Origin: Bifidobacterium breve | GTDB taxonomy: Bacteria; Actinomycetota; Acidimicrobiia; Acidimicrobiales; Ilumatobacteraceae | Reading direction: 5' to 3' | Length of the DNA stretch: 16,458 nt | NCBI GenBank assembly: GCA_943325435.2 | Contig: CALPPK020000004.1 | Location: 1-16,458, forward strand | Shown here: in pieces, positions 1 through 7,913 of the stretch | Layout: every line of letters begins with the position of its first letter | Numbering within the stretch: position 1 is the stretch's first letter | Made by a program: the position numbers and the translations under genes | Notes under the pieces: model-generated | Told to the model about the DNA's origin: nothing | Seen by the model: only the letters and a program-made list of their open reading frames with translations | Databases searched by the model: none

Positions 1-293
1 CAGCGTGGCGAGAACTTGCAGAAGAGACTGGGTATGTACCGCGAACAGTCGAGTACTTGGGCTCTTGTCTTTCGTCTCCGGGTGTGACTGACTCTGTTTT
101 GGAATTGTTTATCGCCCGAGATGTTGTCGCTGGTGGCTCAGCACCGGAAGGGCCAGAGGAATTGGAAATGAAGGTGCTGGTGATTCCGTTTTCTGAGGCC
201 TTGACAATGGTGGATGAAGGCAAGATTACGGATGCTAAGAGCTCTGTGGGGATTCTGTTGGCTGCGCGGCGTTTCGATGATCTTGGCGTGTGA
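1..293 (+). CDS. Nudix hydrolase, probable ADP-ribose pyrophosphatase (3' end only)
   Basis: This is the C-terminal part of a gene that begins before the window; the open frame runs in from the left edge (first full codon at 3) and ends at TGA 291-293. The first residues read AWRELAEETGY, the second half of a Nudix box (REL-x-EE-x-G), which binds the catalytic Mg2+. Downstream, YLGSCLSSPGVTDSVLELFIA resembles the SPG region of ADP-ribose pyrophosphatases, which hydrolyse ADP-ribose to AMP and ribose 5-phosphate. The Glu that often follows SPG-x-x is Ser here, so substrate choice is uncertain. It ends three bases before xerD and is probably co-transcribed with it. The same pair occurs in Mycobacterium (Rv1700-Rv1701), which supports the call. 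Confidence 0.85.
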   Translation, partial: AWRELAEETGYVPRTVEYLGSCLSSPGVTDSVLELFIARDVVAGGSAPEGPEELEMKVLVIPFSEALTMVDEGKITDAKSSVGILLAARRFDDLGV

Positions 294-296
294 AGC

Positions 297-1232
297 ATGT
301 CGAAGAGTTCCACAACTGAACGAGACGCCGAACTTGTTGAAGAGTTCCTTCGTTGGATGGCTGTAGAAAAAGGACGAGCAGCAAACACCATTTCGAATTA
401 TCGGCGTGATTTGACTCGATACGTGGAGTTTCTTGGCTCCTTGTCTAAGAGTCTCCTTACTGCGCGTGAAACAGAAGTTGAAGAATACGTGCGTGTTCTG
501 CAGGCCTCTGGCGATGCGAATGCAAGTACAGCACGAAGACTTGCTGCTATTCGTATGATGCATACTTTTTTGTTGTCTGAAGATAGAAGACGGGATAATC
601 CAACATCTCGAATCGAAGGCGTCAAAGTGCCTGGTGGTGTTCCGAAGCCGCTAAGCCAAGATGAGGTTCAGTCTCTGCTCGAAGCAATGGTGGGTGATTC
701 AGCTACAGAAATGCGGGACCGGGCTTTGATGGAGTTCTTGTACGCAACAGGAGCCAGAATTTCAGAAGCATGTGACTTGAATCTTGATGATCTGGATCTG
801 TCGTCGCGTGTGGTGCGTTTATTCGGCAAAGGTTCAAAAGAACGTGTTGTGCCGTTCGGTCGCATTGCAGAGGAACGGCTACGCGAATACATCAGTAATG
901 CCGGTCGCGCCCAGTTAGTCCCTGACGTGTGGTCGCGTGGCTCCGATAGGGAAGCGGTGTTCCTCACTAATCGTGGTAAGCGCTTGAATCGACAAAAGGC
1001 GTGGCACGTTGTTCGAGATGCCGGAGTGCGGGCGGGAATCACACGAGACTTATCGCCTCACGTTCTTCGTCATTCATGTGCAACTCACATGCTCGAACAT
1101 GGCGCAGACCTGCGGATCGTTCAGGAGATGTTGGGACACGCAACAATCTCGACAACACAGATATACACGAAGGTCTCAAACGACAGATTGTGGGCCGTGT
1201 ATCGTGATGCGCATCCGAGGGCGACAGGATGA
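297..1232 (+). CDS. xerD: Tyrosine recombinase XerD
   Basis: Site-specific tyrosine recombinase of 311 residues, close to the roughly 300 usual for XerC/XerD, which resolve chromosome dimers at dif near the division septum. The N-terminal SAM-like core-binding domain covers about residues 10-95 (VEEFLRWMAVEKG, then NTISNYRRDL). The catalytic domain follows with the full set of active residues: R154 (ATGARISE), K178 (GKGSKER), H255 and R258 (HVLRHSCATHML), H281 (LGHATISTTQIYT) and the nucleophile Y290. XerD rather than XerC is preferred because of the Nudix-xerD...scpA-scpB neighbourhood typical of actinobacterial xerD. The ATG at 297 follows the Nudix stop by three bases. The stop overlaps the next gene by ATGA, suggesting translational coupling. 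No defects are seen. Confidence 0.93.
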   Translation: MSKSSTTERDAELVEEFLRWMAVEKGRAANTISNYRRDLTRYVEFLGSLSKSLLTARETEVEEYVRVLQASGDANASTARRLAAIRMMHTFLLSEDRRRDNPTSRIEGVKVPGGVPKPLSQDEVQSLLEAMVGDSATEMRDRALMEFLYATGARISEACDLNLDDLDLSSRVVRLFGKGSKERVVPFGRIAEERLREYISNAGRAQLVPDVWSRGSDREAVFLTNRGKRLNRQKAWHVVRDAGVRAGITRDLSPHVLRHSCATHMLEHGADLRIVQEMLGHATISTTQIYTKVSNDRLWAVYRDAHPRATG

Positions 1233-1669
1233 AATCAATTCATTTGATTAAGAGGGCATTTGGTTCGTTTTCGCAATCACCACCGAGTCCGATCGAAATT
1301 GCAAAGGCGCAGGATGTTTTGAACCAAGCAGAGTTCAAGACGTGGACTGAAATGCAATATCGAGATCAGCGCCACAGTGTTGCTGTTCTAGTCCGATTGG
1401 ATGAATTCGCACCAACTGCACTTCAATCTGAAAGAGCCGCCGCGCTGTTGCACGATGTTGGCAAAAATATTTCAGGCCTCGGATTCATAGCGCGCGTTGT
1501 GGCCACCCTGGTCGGACCTCGCGGTCGAAGATTTGCTGAGTATCACAATCATGAGACTCTGGGAGCCGAATTGCTGAACGCCATTAGCGACCCTCGAACT
1601 GTCGAGCTGGTCAGGGGAGTAGCAAATGATGAAGTGTCTCGTCTGCTGAGAGCGGCAGACGATATCTAG
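1229..1669 (+). CDS. Small HD-domain protein (putative metal-dependent phosphohydrolase)
   Basis: Protein of 146 residues with an HD-superfamily signature: H49 (RDQRHSVAV), the HD pair H75-D76 (ALLHDVGK), a further His at 106 or 108 (EYHNHE), and a terminal Asp in AADDI near residue 144. These are the positions that bind the metal in HD phosphohydrolases, so a nucleotide or phosphate-ester hydrolase is likely, but the substrate cannot be read from sequence. The ATG overlaps the xerD stop (ATGA, 1229-1232), so it is probably translationally coupled to xerD. Its TAG stop lies in a CTAG shared with the trpS stop on the other strand. The protein ends right after the terminal Asp motif, short for the family. 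No signal peptide or membrane segment is visible. Confidence 0.8.
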   Translation: MKSIHLIKRAFGSFSQSPPSPIEIAKAQDVLNQAEFKTWTEMQYRDQRHSVAVLVRLDEFAPTALQSERAAALLHDVGKNISGLGFIARVVATLVGPRGRRFAEYHNHETLGAELLNAISDPRTVELVRGVANDEVSRLLRAADDI

Positions 1670-2655
1670 ATACGCGGTAACAGACCTATTGCTGAGTGGG
1701 CTCTCTGTAATGTCACAGCCGCAACATTGCGTGCTCTTTCATTGCCAATAGACAGCAGCCTGGCAAGTTCGCCCTTGTCTTGCATGAGTTCATGGAAACG
1801 AGAGCGAATTGGTTCCACAACTGCGATCACGGCATCTCCGGTATCTGATTTCAGTGCGCCGTACTGTGAATATTGACTGACTAACTCATCAACAGGTTTT
1901 CCAGTAGAGGCAGACAAAATATCAAGAAGATTAGAAACACCTGGTTTGTTGGCGATGTCGTACTTCACTTCACCGTCGGAGTCGGTGACGGCGCGTTTGA
2001 ACTTCTTTGAAATAGTTGCATTGTCATCAAGTAAGTACACCAGTCCGCTTTCACTAGCAGCCGACTTTGACATCTTCGAAGTTGGGTCTTGCAAGTCCAT
2101 TACGCGAGCACCGGCCTTCGGGTGAACAGCTTTCGGAAGGACAAATGTGTCACCGAATCGATGATTAAAACGAACCGCAATGTCGCGGGTGATTTCAATG
2201 TGCTGGCGCTGATCATCACCAACCGGAACTTCTTCAGCGTCGTACAACAAAATATCGGCAGCCTGTAACGCCGGATATGTGAAAAGTCCTGCTGAAATAA
2301 ACTCAGCCTCTCGACGTGCTGATTTGTCTTTGAATTGAGTCATGCGACTGAGTTCGCCGTACGAGACAGTGCACTCCATGATCCACGCAAGTTCGGTGTG
2401 TTCATGAATATGGCTTTGTACAAAGACAGTGGCAACATCCGGGTCGAGGCCGCAAGCAAAGAGCATTGCTGCTAGTTCGATTGTCTGTGTTCCGATCAGG
2501 CCAGGGGTATCGATGGCCGTCAGGGCGTGAAGGTCGACGATGCCGTGGAAAACGTCACCGTCGTGCTGGCCAGAGACCCAGTTAGAGAGGGCTCCCAGAT
2601 AATTGCCGAGGTGCACTGGTCCGGTGGGCTGGATACAAGACAGAACGCGAGGCAC
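1666..2655 (-). CDS. trpS: Tryptophanyl-tRNA synthetase
   Basis: Class I aminoacyl-tRNA synthetase that charges tRNA-Trp in the cytoplasm. The N-terminal HIGH-type signature reads PTGPVHLGNYLGAL (about residues 10-23), the VGDDQRQH segment lies near 145-152, and DPTSKMSKS carries the KMSKS ATP-binding loop near 194-198. About 329 residues, normal for bacterial TrpS. The longest frame starts at TTG 2661, but the preferred start is GTG 2655. A TAGATT hexamer (2667-2662 on this strand) directly abuts the TTG and sits six bases before the GTG, which fits a leaderless message. The gene interrupts the usual xerD-to-scpA run in reverse orientation, is divergent from scpA, and converges on the HD gene with overlapping stops. 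No T-box or attenuator is seen in the short upstream gap. Confidence 0.95.
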   Translation of the reverse strand: MPRVLSCIQPTGPVHLGNYLGALSNWVSGQHDGDVFHGIVDLHALTAIDTPGLIGTQTIELAAMLFACGLDPDVATVFVQSHIHEHTELAWIMECTVSYGELSRMTQFKDKSARREAEFISAGLFTYPALQAADILLYDAEEVPVGDDQRQHIEITRDIAVRFNHRFGDTFVLPKAVHPKAGARVMDLQDPTSKMSKSAASESGLVYLLDDNATISKKFKRAVTDSDGEVKYDIANKPGVSNLLDILSASTGKPVDELVSQYSQYGALKSDTGDAVIAVVEPIRSRFHELMQDKGELARLLSIGNERARNVAAVTLQRAHSAIGLLPRI

Positions 2656-2661
2656 GCTCAA

Positions 2662-2667
2662 AATCTA
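2662..2667 (-). promoter_or_regulatory. Putative -10 element of trpS (leaderless)
   Basis: TAGATT read on the - strand, followed by six bases and GTG 2655. A TTGACC lies further upstream (2696-2691 on this strand), but the 23-base spacer is too long for a standard -35, so only the -10 is proposed. No Shine-Dalgarno sequence precedes either possible start. Confidence 0.45.
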
Positions 2668-2722
2668 GTTGCTAGGCAATGATTACACGCGGTCAATTGC
2701 CGACCCAGGTGGTTCAGGCAAG

Positions 2723-2728
2723 TACGAT
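2723..2728 (+). promoter_or_regulatory. Putative -10 element of the scpA operon
   Basis: TACGAT matches TANNNT and is followed by six bases and GTG 2735, the same spacing seen before other operon heads here. It would drive the scpA-scpB-rluB-tyrA-aroA run. The divergent trpS and scpA starts leave only about 75 bases, so the two promoters are close neighbours. Confidence 0.4.
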
Positions 2729-2731
2729 GGG

Positions 2732-3511
2732 ATGGTGGCAATTGACGTAGCAACCCCCGTGTACGAGGGACCTTTCGACCTTTTGCTCCATCTCATTTTG
2801 CGTGAGGAGGTGGATATCCACGAGATCAGCCTTTCAACCATTGTTGACGCTTATTTGGCTGAGTTGTTGAAGATGCAAGAGCTTGATCTTGAAGTCGCTA
2901 CGGAGTTTCTTCTTATCGCGGCCACGTTGATCGAATTGAAGACTCGCCGATTGCTTCCAGGGCGCGAGGCAGTCGATCTGGACGACGAATTGGCATTGTG
3001 GGAAGAGCGTGACCTACTCCTTGCGCGTCTACTTGAATGCAAGACGTTCAAAGATGTCGCAAAGATTCTCGCAACATTTGTTGACGATGCAGACCGGGTG
3101 TACGGGCGTGCAGTTGGTCCAGACGAACGCTTCTCAGATGTTGCGCCTGATCTACTTGAGGGATTAACCATAGAAAAGCTTGAGCGCGGATTTATCAGCG
3201 CAATCACTCCTCGCAAGCGCGACGAGTTGAGCCTGTATCACATCTCGCCAATTCGATTTACTGTGGCTGAGGCGGTCGAAGAATTGATGGAAGACATAGC
3301 TCGTGCCGGGAGCACCTCATTTCGAGCGTTGACCACAGGGCTTGTCGAGCGTCTTGAAATTGTTGTTCGCTTTTTAGCGATTCTTGAAATGTACAAACAG
3401 GGTTTTATTGAACTAGATCAAATAGACCGTTTTGGTGACATTACGGTTCAGTGGACTGGTATCGGTACTGGAAACGAAAGTATGACGGAGATCGATTCTT
3501 ATGAAGGATGA
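2732..3511 (+). CDS. scpA: Segregation and condensation protein A (kleisin)
   Basis: ScpA is the kleisin subunit that bridges the SMC ATPase heads and binds ScpB in the bacterial condensin. The N-terminal kleisin motif is clear: VYEGPFDLLLHLILREEVDI, followed by LDLEVATEFLLIAATLIELK, typical of ScpA. The C-terminal winged helix is visible in FRALTTGLVERLEIVVRFLA and EMYKQGFIELDQ. About 259 residues, in the usual range. The frame is open back to TTG 2669, but the upstream residues do not look like ScpA. ATG 2732 is given here; GTG 2735, one codon later, fits the TACGAT promoter spacing better. The 3' end overlaps scpB by 11 bases. ParA, which precedes scpA in many actinobacteria, is absent and trpS lies there instead. 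Confidence 0.95.
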   Translation: MVAIDVATPVYEGPFDLLLHLILREEVDIHEISLSTIVDAYLAELLKMQELDLEVATEFLLIAATLIELKTRRLLPGREAVDLDDELALWEERDLLLARLLECKTFKDVAKILATFVDDADRVYGRAVGPDERFSDVAPDLLEGLTIEKLERGFISAITPRKRDELSLYHISPIRFTVAEAVEELMEDIARAGSTSFRALTTGLVERLEIVVRFLAILEMYKQGFIELDQIDRFGDITVQWTGIGTGNESMTEIDSYEG

Positions 3512-4106
3512 CGTAACTACAGAAACAGTGCGAGCTATCGAGGCAATTGTCCTCGTAGCCCACGAACCCGTACCGACAGACCTCATTGCGCAATTGCTGG
3601 AGATTCCTGCAACCACTGTTGACGAAGTATGTGGTCGTCTCGCAGAGACGTATGAAGAAGCAGGTCATGGTTTTCAATTGGCCAAGGTTGCTGGAGGGTG
3701 GCGTTTTCAAACTCATCCAGATCTCGCGCCATATGTTGAACGCTTCATTCTTGATGGCCAACGTGCCCGTTTGTCTGGCGCAGCACTTGAGACTCTTGCG
3801 ATCATCGCCTACAAACAACCAATCTCGCGTCTACAGATTGCCTCAATCCGCGGGGTTGATCCGGATTCTGTGTTACGAACATTGCATGGTCGTGCATATG
3901 TAGCGCCTGTCTCGCGAGATAACGGACCTGGTCAGGCTGTTCTCTGGGGTACAACACAATTGTTCCTAGAGAAGTTGGGCATTGCCTCTCTGAAAGATCT
4001 CCCATCTATTGCTTCTTTTGTGCCCGATGCGTCTCTAGTGGAAGCGCTAGAGAAGACACTATTGATCGAGGCAGACTCGATTTCTGAGCCGAGCGAAGGC
4101 GCGTAA
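3501..4106 (+). CDS. scpB: Segregation and condensation protein B
   Basis: ScpB dimerises through its N-terminal winged helix and binds the ScpA middle region in the SMC-ScpAB condensin. It has 201 residues with tandem winged-helix domains. The segment [21 protein letters not shown] begins the first (residues about 12-32); [19 protein letters not shown] and [20 protein letters not shown] (about 93-112) are the standard ScpB signatures, followed by [16 protein letters not shown] 3501 overlaps the scpA end by 11 bases, normal for this pair. The TAA at 4104-4106 shares one base with the following ATG (TAATG), suggesting coupled translation of the pseudouridine synthase. Confidence 0.95.
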   Translation: MKDDVTTETVRAIEAIVLVAHEPVPTDLIAQLLEIPATTVDEVCGRLAETYEEAGHGFQLAKVAGGWRFQTHPDLAPYVERFILDGQRARLSGAALETLAIIAYKQPISRLQIASIRGVDPDSVLRTLHGRAYVAPVSRDNGPGQAVLWGTTQLFLEKLGIASLKDLPSIASFVPDASLVEALEKTLLIEADSISEPSEGA

Positions 4107-4924
4107 TGTCTTCGTTCACCCCGCCGGGAGGCGCGGTTCCCGAACCACCGTTATGGGAACAGATTGCAAATGACGCGCGTCTTGCCGATGGTGAGCGGTT
4201 GCAGAAAGTTCTTGCCAGGGCCGGATTCGGCTCTCGTCGTGTCTGTGAGAACTTGATTGAAGATGGTCGCGTTGATGTCAATGGTGACGTAGCAGTACTG
4301 GGGCGTCGAGTAAATGTAGACACGGACATCATTGAAGTGGATGGCGCTCCAGTGGGCGTACTTCCCGGCCTTGTGTATTACTTGTTGAACAAACCAGAAG
4401 GTGTTGTAACAACCATGGTTGATACGCATGGCAGAGAGACGGTTCTTGATTACGTGCCCTCGGAACCACGTGTGTTCTCGGTCGGACGATTGGATATTGA
4501 CACCACCGGATTATTGATACTCACGAATGATGGTCAATTGACTCAGTTTTTGACGCACCCGAGTCACGGTGTTGAGAAGGAATACATAGCCGAAGTTGAA
4601 TGCGGTACAAATGGTGTTCCGAACGGTGCGTTGCGACATTTGCGTGACGGCGTTGAATTAGAAGACGGGATGACCGCGCCTGCAGAGGTGGGGCAGCCAG
4701 AGCCAGGAGTTTTGCGAATAGTGATTCATGAGGGCCGCAACAGGCAGGTACGTCGAATGTGCGAAGAGGTTGGACATCCGGTGATTCGACTCGTGCGTAC
4801 ACGCATTGGACCTCTTCGTGACACAAAACTGGCGCCCGGACAATGGCGTGAACTGACCATTGAAGAGGTCCGTCAATTATCTAGCGCAGTTGACTTAGAC
4901 GGCACGGATACGGTGTGGGAATGA
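4106..4924 (+). CDS. rluB: 23S rRNA pseudouridine synthase, RluB/RsuA family
   Basis: Converts a uridine of rRNA to pseudouridine. It has 272 residues: a short Pro-rich leader (to about 28), an S4 RNA-binding domain at about 30-75 ([15 protein letters not shown], then [11 protein letters not shown]), and a catalytic domain with [12 protein letters not shown] (92-103), the active-site motif [17 protein letters not shown] (catalytic Asp at about 130) and the [10 protein letters not shown] motif (209-218). Position after scpB matches the actinobacterial arrangement (Rv1711 follows scpB in M. tuberculosis), where the product is usually called RluB. The exact modified uridine cannot be read from sequence. 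The stop overlaps the tyrA ATG as ATGA (4921-4924). Confidence 0.92.
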   Translation: MSSFTPPGGAVPEPPLWEQIANDARLADGERLQKVLARAGFGSRRVCENLIEDGRVDVNGDVAVLGRRVNVDTDIIEVDGAPVGVLPGLVYYLLNKPEGVVTTMVDTHGRETVLDYVPSEPRVFSVGRLDIDTTGLLILTNDGQLTQFLTHPSHGVEKEYIAEVECGTNGVPNGALRHLRDGVELEDGMTAPAEVGQPEPGVLRIVIHEGRNRQVRRMCEEVGHPVIRLVRTRIGPLRDTKLAPGQWRELTIEEVRQLSSAVDLDGTDTVWE

Positions 4925-5997
4925 GCGCAGAGGCGACGACGAAAAAGAAGGCGAATGTTTTTGGCCTTGGGTTGATTGGTGGTTCGCTCGCGCTCGCTTT
5001 GGCTGATGCTGGTTACGACGTTGGGGGGCACGATTCTGATAAGTCAAAGATCGATGTTGCGCTTGAACGAGAAATCATCGCGTTTCCCGGTTTGTATTCA
5101 GACGCCGAGGTGACGTTTGTTGCCACTCCTGTCGGCACCGTTGCGCAAGCAGTAACTGAGTCGTTGGCGTTGACAACCGGAGTTGTTACTGATGTCGGGT
5201 CAGTGAAGACATCTATTTCACTTCAGATATCAGATCCACGTTTTGTGCCAGGTCATCCAATGGCTGGGTCTGAGTTGGACGGTCTAGATGGCGCAGATGC
5301 TTCTATGTTTGCCGGCGCCGTGTGGGTTTTGACTCCGACCACGAATTCGTCCGACACCGCTTTCGCCGTTGTGGCTGGGTTGGTAGCAAAATTCGGAGCA
5401 GAAATTGTTGCTATGGACGCGGAGCAACATGATGATCTTGTTGCTGTCGTTAGCCATGTTCCACACCTGACTGCTGCAACGTTGATGCGGATAGCTGATA
5501 ACCGTTCAGAGGAACACATGGCACTGTTGCGACTTGCAGCAGGTGGTTTTCGTGACATGACCCGTATCGCCTCTGGTCGACCTGGTATTTGGCTTGATAT
5601 ATGCGAACAGAACAAGACATCAATTGTGCGTGGTCTTGATGCCCTCATTCTTGGTTTGACAGACATGCGCGATGTTGTGGCAGCGTCTGACCGTGACGGC
5701 TTGTTGTCGCGTCTAGAACAGGCGAGACGCGCCCGTATGAATTTGCCAACTGGTGCAGGCGCGGTTGAAGATTTGGCGGAAGTACGAATACCGATTCCTG
5801 ACCGCCCCGGAGCAGCAGCTGATGTCTTCACGTTGTCTGGCGAACTTGGTGTGAATATCTATGACTTTGAAGTTGTGCATTCTGCTGAAGGTGACCGCGG
5901 CATTATGGTCACGGTTGTGCGCGCCGAACATGCAGAAGTGTTTCGAGGTGGGTTGCTGGCCCGCGGATTCCGTCCGGCTATCCAGCCATTGTCGTGA
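4921..5997 (+). CDS. tyrA: Prephenate dehydrogenase with C-terminal ACT-like domain
   Basis: Oxidatively decarboxylates prephenate to 4-hydroxyphenylpyruvate in tyrosine synthesis (arogenate as substrate cannot be excluded). It has 358 residues. The Rossmann NAD(P) motif GLGLIGGS lies at 15-22, TDVGSVK at 90-96, GHPMAGSE at 111-118 with the conserved His 112, and SHVPH at 178-182. An ACT-like regulatory domain appears at about 285-355 ([16 protein letters not shown], then [11 protein letters not shown]), suggesting feedback control by an aromatic amino acid. ATG 4921 is chosen because it overlaps the rluB stop as ATGA; an in-frame GTG at 4915 is the alternative. The following aroA starts at GTG within the tyrA stop (GTGA), so the two shikimate-branch genes are likely coupled. 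Confidence 0.93.
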   Translation: MSAEATTKKKANVFGLGLIGGSLALALADAGYDVGGHDSDKSKIDVALEREIIAFPGLYSDAEVTFVATPVGTVAQAVTESLALTTGVVTDVGSVKTSISLQISDPRFVPGHPMAGSELDGLDGADASMFAGAVWVLTPTTNSSDTAFAVVAGLVAKFGAEIVAMDAEQHDDLVAVVSHVPHLTAATLMRIADNRSEEHMALLRLAAGGFRDMTRIASGRPGIWLDICEQNKTSIVRGLDALILGLTDMRDVVAASDRDGLLSRLEQARRARMNLPTGAGAVEDLAEVRIPIPDRPGAAADVFTLSGELGVNIYDFEVVHSAEGDRGIMVTVVRAEHAEVFRGGLLARGFRPAIQPLS

Positions 5998-7280
5998 CCA
6001 CAATCTCACTGCAACCGAATGCTGGGCCAATCGACGCGGTGGTGTCGGTTCCGGGTTCGAAGAGTGTCGCTAACCGTGCATTGGTGTGTGCGATGTTGTC
6101 AAAAGAAGCTTCGCGTATTTCAGGCATTCCAACAGGCGATGATGCACGTGTTGTGTTGAATGTCATCAGGGATTCTGGGCGTTCGATCACGAATCTCGGA
6201 AATGAAGTCATTATCGGAGAGACCTCCGTTCCTAAGTTTCCAGGCATAGTCGATGCTGTACTTGCAGGCACTTCATCTCGATTTCTCACTGCAGTCGCGG
6301 CCTTATTTGAAACGACCTCGATTATTGACGGCGAAGAATTTTTACGTAGTCGCCCTATGGCTGATCTGCACAGTGCTCTTATTTCGTTGGGTGCTGAAAT
6401 CTCACATCTCGGTGAAGAAGGCCATCTGCCCGTATCTGTATCCAGAGGCTCGTTGTCTGGCGGCGATATTCACATCGCAGGGAATGTTTCAAGTCAATTC
6501 ATTTCAGCACTGATGTTGATTGGTCCGATGCTTGATTCTGGACTCGTCGTTCATGTCGACGGACCCCTTGTTTCTCGTTCGTACGTAGAGATGACGGCGA
6601 ATGTCATGAGGTCGTTCGGAGCTTCCGTTTCGCTAGATGAATCAACGATCAATGTGAGCAGTGGTGAATACGGTGGACGAGACTATTTGATTGAACCCGA
6701 CTATTCATCGGCTGCTTTTCCTCTAGTTGCTATTGCGATTCGCGAAGGTCGCGTGGTGATTCCTGGTTTAGCGACAGCGTCGTTGCAGGGAGATTCCGAG
6801 ATCATTCCTATTTTGGAAAACATGGGATTGACATGTGTTGTCGGTGACTCAGACGTGTCGGTCTCGCGTTCGAAATCGCAGAATGTCTTGCCACTGGTAA
6901 TGGACATGTCGGATTGTTCGGACTTGGTTCCTGCAGTGGCTGTTGCGTGTTGTATGGCCACTGGCGAGAGCGTTCTTAGCGGAATTGGTTTTATTCGAAA
7001 CAAGGAGAGCGACAGGCTTGGGGATCTTGCGAACGAGATAAATCGTGCTGGTGGGAATGTGATTGTCGAAGCAGATGGTCTGAGAATTTCTGGTCCTTGT
7101 ACTTGGAATTCAGCGATCTTCAATAGTCATCATGATCACCGCATGGCGATGGCGCTGTCGCTTTTGTCGTTGTGTGCGCCCGGAGTGAAAGTCGCCGATC
7201 CTGAGGTGGTAACTAAGAGTTGGCCGTCCTTCTTTGCAGATATGACGCCAATCCTCGGTGCTAATGAGAAGGGCAACTAG
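5994..7280 (+). CDS. aroA: 3-phosphoshikimate 1-carboxyvinyltransferase (EPSP synthase)
   Basis: Transfers enolpyruvyl from PEP to shikimate 3-phosphate, the sixth step of the shikimate pathway. It has 428 residues, full length. Catalytic and ligand residues line up with the E. coli enzyme: K23 (PGSKS), R28, G92 and R96 in AGTSSR, R120 (RSRPMADL), S166-S167-Q168, D310 (DLVPA), E338 and R341 (ESDRL), R383 (HHDHRMAMAL) and K408 (VTKSWP). The residue after AGTSSR is Phe where E. coli has Pro101; from memory this is common in actinobacterial enzymes, so glyphosate response should not be inferred. The start is GTG 5994, overlapping the tyrA stop by four bases. The TAG stop lies inside a possible -10 element for the next gene. 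Confidence 0.95.
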   Translation: MTTISLQPNAGPIDAVVSVPGSKSVANRALVCAMLSKEASRISGIPTGDDARVVLNVIRDSGRSITNLGNEVIIGETSVPKFPGIVDAVLAGTSSRFLTAVAALFETTSIIDGEEFLRSRPMADLHSALISLGAEISHLGEEGHLPVSVSRGSLSGGDIHIAGNVSSQFISALMLIGPMLDSGLVVHVDGPLVSRSYVEMTANVMRSFGASVSLDESTINVSSGEYGGRDYLIEPDYSSAAFPLVAIAIREGRVVIPGLATASLQGDSEIIPILENMGLTCVVGDSDVSVSRSKSQNVLPLVMDMSDCSDLVPAVAVACCMATGESVLSGIGFIRNKESDRLGDLANEINRAGGNVIVEADGLRISGPCTWNSAIFNSHHDHRMAMALSLLSLCAPGVKVADPEVVTKSWPSFFADMTPILGANEKGN

Positions 7281-7283
7281 CCT
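7278..7283 (+). promoter_or_regulatory. Putative -10 element overlapping the aroA stop
   Basis: TAGCCT includes the aroA TAG stop and lies six bases before ATG 7290 of the HAD gene, the spacing seen before other genes in this window. It could give the HAD-ubiA unit its own leaderless promoter. TANNNT is short and could arise by chance, so confidence is low without transcript data. Confidence 0.35.
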
Positions 7284-7289
7284 GTGGCG

Positions 7290-7913
7290 ATGAATGTAAC
7301 GGTCGCAGCTTTTGATGTGGATAACACCCTGACCGTTCGCGATTGTGTTGTCCCATTCATGAAGTCTGTAGGAGGAATCTCTAGGCTTTCAAAGGTTTTG
7401 CTGACGGACATTGGGGAAACGTTTCAGAGTGTCAGACGTCGAGACAGGGATTCGCTGAAGATGAAGTTTGTTGACGGCGTTTTTGCAGGCAAAGATGCTC
7501 GGGAAGTCGAATCGCTCGGAATTCAGTTCGCATCAAAAGTGGCTGACAAATGGTTGCGAAGTGACGTTGCTACACGTATGCGTTGGCACCAAGAACAGGG
7601 CCATGTTGTTATTCTCGTGTCGGCGTCATTGGGTGCATACCTGCACCCGTTAGGTGACCTTCTGGAAGTAGACGCAGTTTTGTGTACCGAACTAGAGGAA
7701 ATGGACGGTCTTCTCACCGGCAAGTTGGTGGGCCAGAATTGTCGTGGAAAAGAGAAGGCTTCACGGGTTCAGAAGTGGTGCCAAGATTCCGGAATAGCGA
7801 CTGAGGACCTTGTGTATGCATATGGAGATTCGTCAGGAGACACGGAATTGTTAGAGCTTTTTTCGGAACCAACATGGGTAAACGATATTGATTTAGTGGT
7901 GTTGGTCGCATGA
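7290..7913 (+). CDS. HAD-IB (SerB-like) phosphatase, candidate polyprenyl-phosphoryl-phosphoribose phosphatase
   Basis: HAD-superfamily phosphohydrolase of 207 residues. Motif I is FDVDNT with nucleophile D9 and acid D11, motif II is LVSAS (Ser 111), the motif III Lys lies in the GKEK segment near 154-156, and motif IV is YGDSSGD (D180, D184). An alpha-helical cap lies at about 20-95, as in subclass IB (SerB-like). No membrane segment is evident. ATG 7290 is preferred because TAGCCT sits six bases upstream; GTG 7284 is two codons longer. The end overlaps ubiA by ATGA. Because ubiA, dprE1 and dprE2 follow, the inferred job is removal of the 5-phosphate from polyprenyl-phosphoryl-5-phosphoribose, done in mycobacteria by a PAP2-type protein. 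A small-molecule phosphatase remains possible. Confidence 0.82.
   Translation: MNVTVAAFDVDNTLTVRDCVVPFMKSVGGISRLSKVLLTDIGETFQSVRRRDRDSLKMKFVDGVFAGKDAREVESLGIQFASKVADKWLRSDVATRMRWHQEQGHVVILVSASLGAYLHPLGDLLEVDAVLCTELEEMDGLLTGKLVGQNCRGKEKASRVQKWCQDSGIATEDLVYAYGDSSGDTELLELFSEPTWVNDIDLVVLVA

Noticed and set aside
668..1042. 124-codon - strand frame opposite xerD
   Set aside because: Fully inside the xerD catalytic domain and low complexity in Arg and Ser; a shadow frame.
2669..2731. N-terminal extension of scpA to TTG 2669
   Set aside because: The extra residues do not resemble ScpA, the TTG lies beside the trpS promoter, and TACGAT plus ATG/GTG at 2732-2737 gives a better start.
5253..5831. 192-codon - strand frame opposite tyrA
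   Set aside because: Product is Ser/Arg/Ala-rich with no recognisable domain, and the + strand frame is a full prephenate dehydrogenase.
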